Program-made: the position numbers and the translations under genes
In this document: piece after piece, positions 4,877 through 5,577 of the stretch
Layout: each line of letters starts with the position of its first letter
How positions within the stretch are numbered: the first letter of the stretch is position 1
Notes under the pieces: model-generated
What the model was told of the DNA's origin: nothing
Database searches by the model: none
Seen by the model: the letters and a program-made list of their open reading frames with translations, nothing else
NCBI GenBank assembly: GCA_051657245.1
Contig: JBOFKI010000114.1
Location: forward strand, 1 to 5,577
Direction: 5' to 3'
DNA from: JBOFFI01 sp051657245
Lineage (GTDB): Bacteria > Pseudomonadota > Alphaproteobacteria > Holosporales > JBOFFI01
DNA length: 5,577 nucleotides

Positions 4877-5425
4877 ATGAAAAGAATAGGTATTTTATTT
4901 TTAACGGGTATGCTCTCGGCTTGTGGCAGCACCTCAAATTTACGTAACGCATCTAATTCTGAATTAGATCTAAATTTGGCAAACTATCGCCGAGTGATCG
5001 TGAATGACCTTACAGATAGTATCACTGAGGGTGATAAAAGCCCCCATATCACCACCGAAGGGAAAAAATTTGCAGATATGATAGCAAGTGAAATTATAGC
5101 AACAAAGGCCTTTGAAAAGGTTGAAAGAAACGTTCACTCCCAGGAGCCAGCGCTCTTAATTCAAGGAAGCATCATTGAGTGCACTGAAGGCAATCCAGCT
5201 TTGCGAGTCATGGTTGGTTTTGGAGCAGGAAGCTCTTGTTTTGACGCAAAAATTTTGTTTAAAGACAACGCCACAAAACGAACCTTAGGAGAGATAGATG
5301 TTAACAAAATGAGTTGGGCTCTGGGCGGCATGATAGCGGGTGTCCAGGATGTCAATTCTCACATGATTTCGGGTGCTTCTAGCATCGCATCAGAATGCGC
5401 TAGGGCTAAAAATCTATCACAATAG
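4877..5425 (+). CDS. Small outer-membrane-type lipoprotein, DUF4410-like
   Basis: The 182-residue product begins MKRIGILFLTGMLSAC, a short signal peptide with lipobox LSAC (13-16), so C16 should be lipidated. G17 follows, and the lack of Asp at +2 predicts sorting to the outer membrane. The mature protein has a beta-strand and helix pattern: YRRVIVNDLTD (37-47), a helix around GKKFADMIASEIIATKAF (62-79), LLIQGSIIECTEGNPALR (93-110), then a glycine-rich VMVGFGAGSS (111-120) and a variable C-terminus. The order 'strand, helix, GxI...GN..LR...GFGAG' resembles DUF4410, a family of lipoproteins of unknown function. I assign this from memory of the pattern, not from a search. The start is ATG at 4877 with GAGG nine bases upstream. 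An in-frame ATG at 4862 would add only MRRIY and fits the promoter less well. The gene diverges from comM and no partner is visible, although the window ends 152 bases downstream. Confidence 0.75.
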   Translation: MKRIGILFLTGMLSACGSTSNLRNASNSELDLNLANYRRVIVNDLTDSITEGDKSPHITTEGKKFADMIASEIIATKAFEKVERNVHSQEPALLIQGSIIECTEGNPALRVMVGFGAGSSCFDAKILFKDNATKRTLGEIDVNKMSWALGGMIAGVQDVNSHMISGASSIASECARAKNLSQ

Positions 5426-5461
5426 AAAAAACATGACACGGTTAACAAAATTTTGAATGTG

Positions 5462-5506
5462 CGGTGGACAAGTCTCAGGGCTTGTTCATCGAATTGATTA
5501 ATTTTT
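5462..5506 (+). terminator. Probable terminator of the lipoprotein gene
   Basis: CGGTGGACAAG (5462-5472) pairs with CTTGTTCATCG (5481-5491) over 11 base pairs, two of them G-U, with an 8-base loop. T5502-T5506 follows ten bases later. The stem is strong and lies 37 bases after the stop codon. The distance to the U tract is longer than ideal, so it may be a 3'-stabilising hairpin instead. Confidence 0.5.
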
Positions 5507-5548
5507 CAAATTATTTGATTCCATAGTCGCTTTTTTTATCTTGGATGA

Positions 5549-5577
5549 GAGCGTGGGGCAGTAAATAACCCCAGCTC
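5549..5577. other. Hairpin at the right edge
   Basis: GAGC and TGGGG (5549-5552 and 5554-5558, G5553 bulged) pair with CCCCA and GCTC (5569-5577) to give a 9-bp stem with a 10-base loop. The last base of the window closes it, so what follows is unseen. It could be a terminator with its U tract outside, or the start of a structured element. Confidence 0.4.

Noticed and set aside
4695..4952. 85-codon minus-strand frame over the lipoprotein start
   Set aside because: It overlaps the intergenic repeats and the signal peptide region, and its composition reflects AT-rich spacer.

Overview
The window looks like part of an alphaproteobacterial chromosome. The grounds are the style of the flagellar ATPase, the fliI-fliJ order and the low-GC, homopolymer-rich spacers. 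A host-associated lineage such as Holosporales or Rickettsiales is a guess that this window cannot settle. Three of the five genes are confidently recognisable.

Layout, left to right. Bases 1-124 are a structured, apparently non-coding segment closed by imperfect inverted ends (CGAAAC...GTTTCG) and probably a dispersed repeat. Bases 125-379 are AT-rich spacer with a near-perfect palindrome and a candidate promoter. Bases 380-907 encode an unrecognised, lysine-rich, apparently exported protein of 175 residues, followed by a hairpin that may end or attenuate its transcript. Bases 1102-2442 encode FliI, the ATPase of the flagellar type III export apparatus. Bases 2456-2878 encode its coiled-coil partner FliJ, 13 bases downstream with a strong ribosome binding site overlapping the fliI stop. 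Convergent to these, 4548-3019 on the minus strand encodes a full-length ComM/YifB AAA+ protein (branch-migration helicase of natural transformation). A divergent intergenic region of 328 bases separates it from a small lipoprotein gene (4877-5425, probably DUF4410-like). That region has a candidate comM promoter on one side. On the other it has a long hairpin, a TTGAAA triplicate and a candidate lipoprotein promoter. A good hairpin with a U-rich tail follows the lipoprotein gene, and a further hairpin touches the right edge.

FliI and FliJ act together at the flagellar export gate. They imply that the rest of the flagellar genes (FliH, FlhA/B, FliF and others) lie elsewhere, because none is present here. 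ComM and the lipoprotein have no evident functional link to them. No new multi-gene system is visible. The most noteworthy material is non-coding: the edge repeat, the stem next to the TTGAAA repeat, and the fliI leader.
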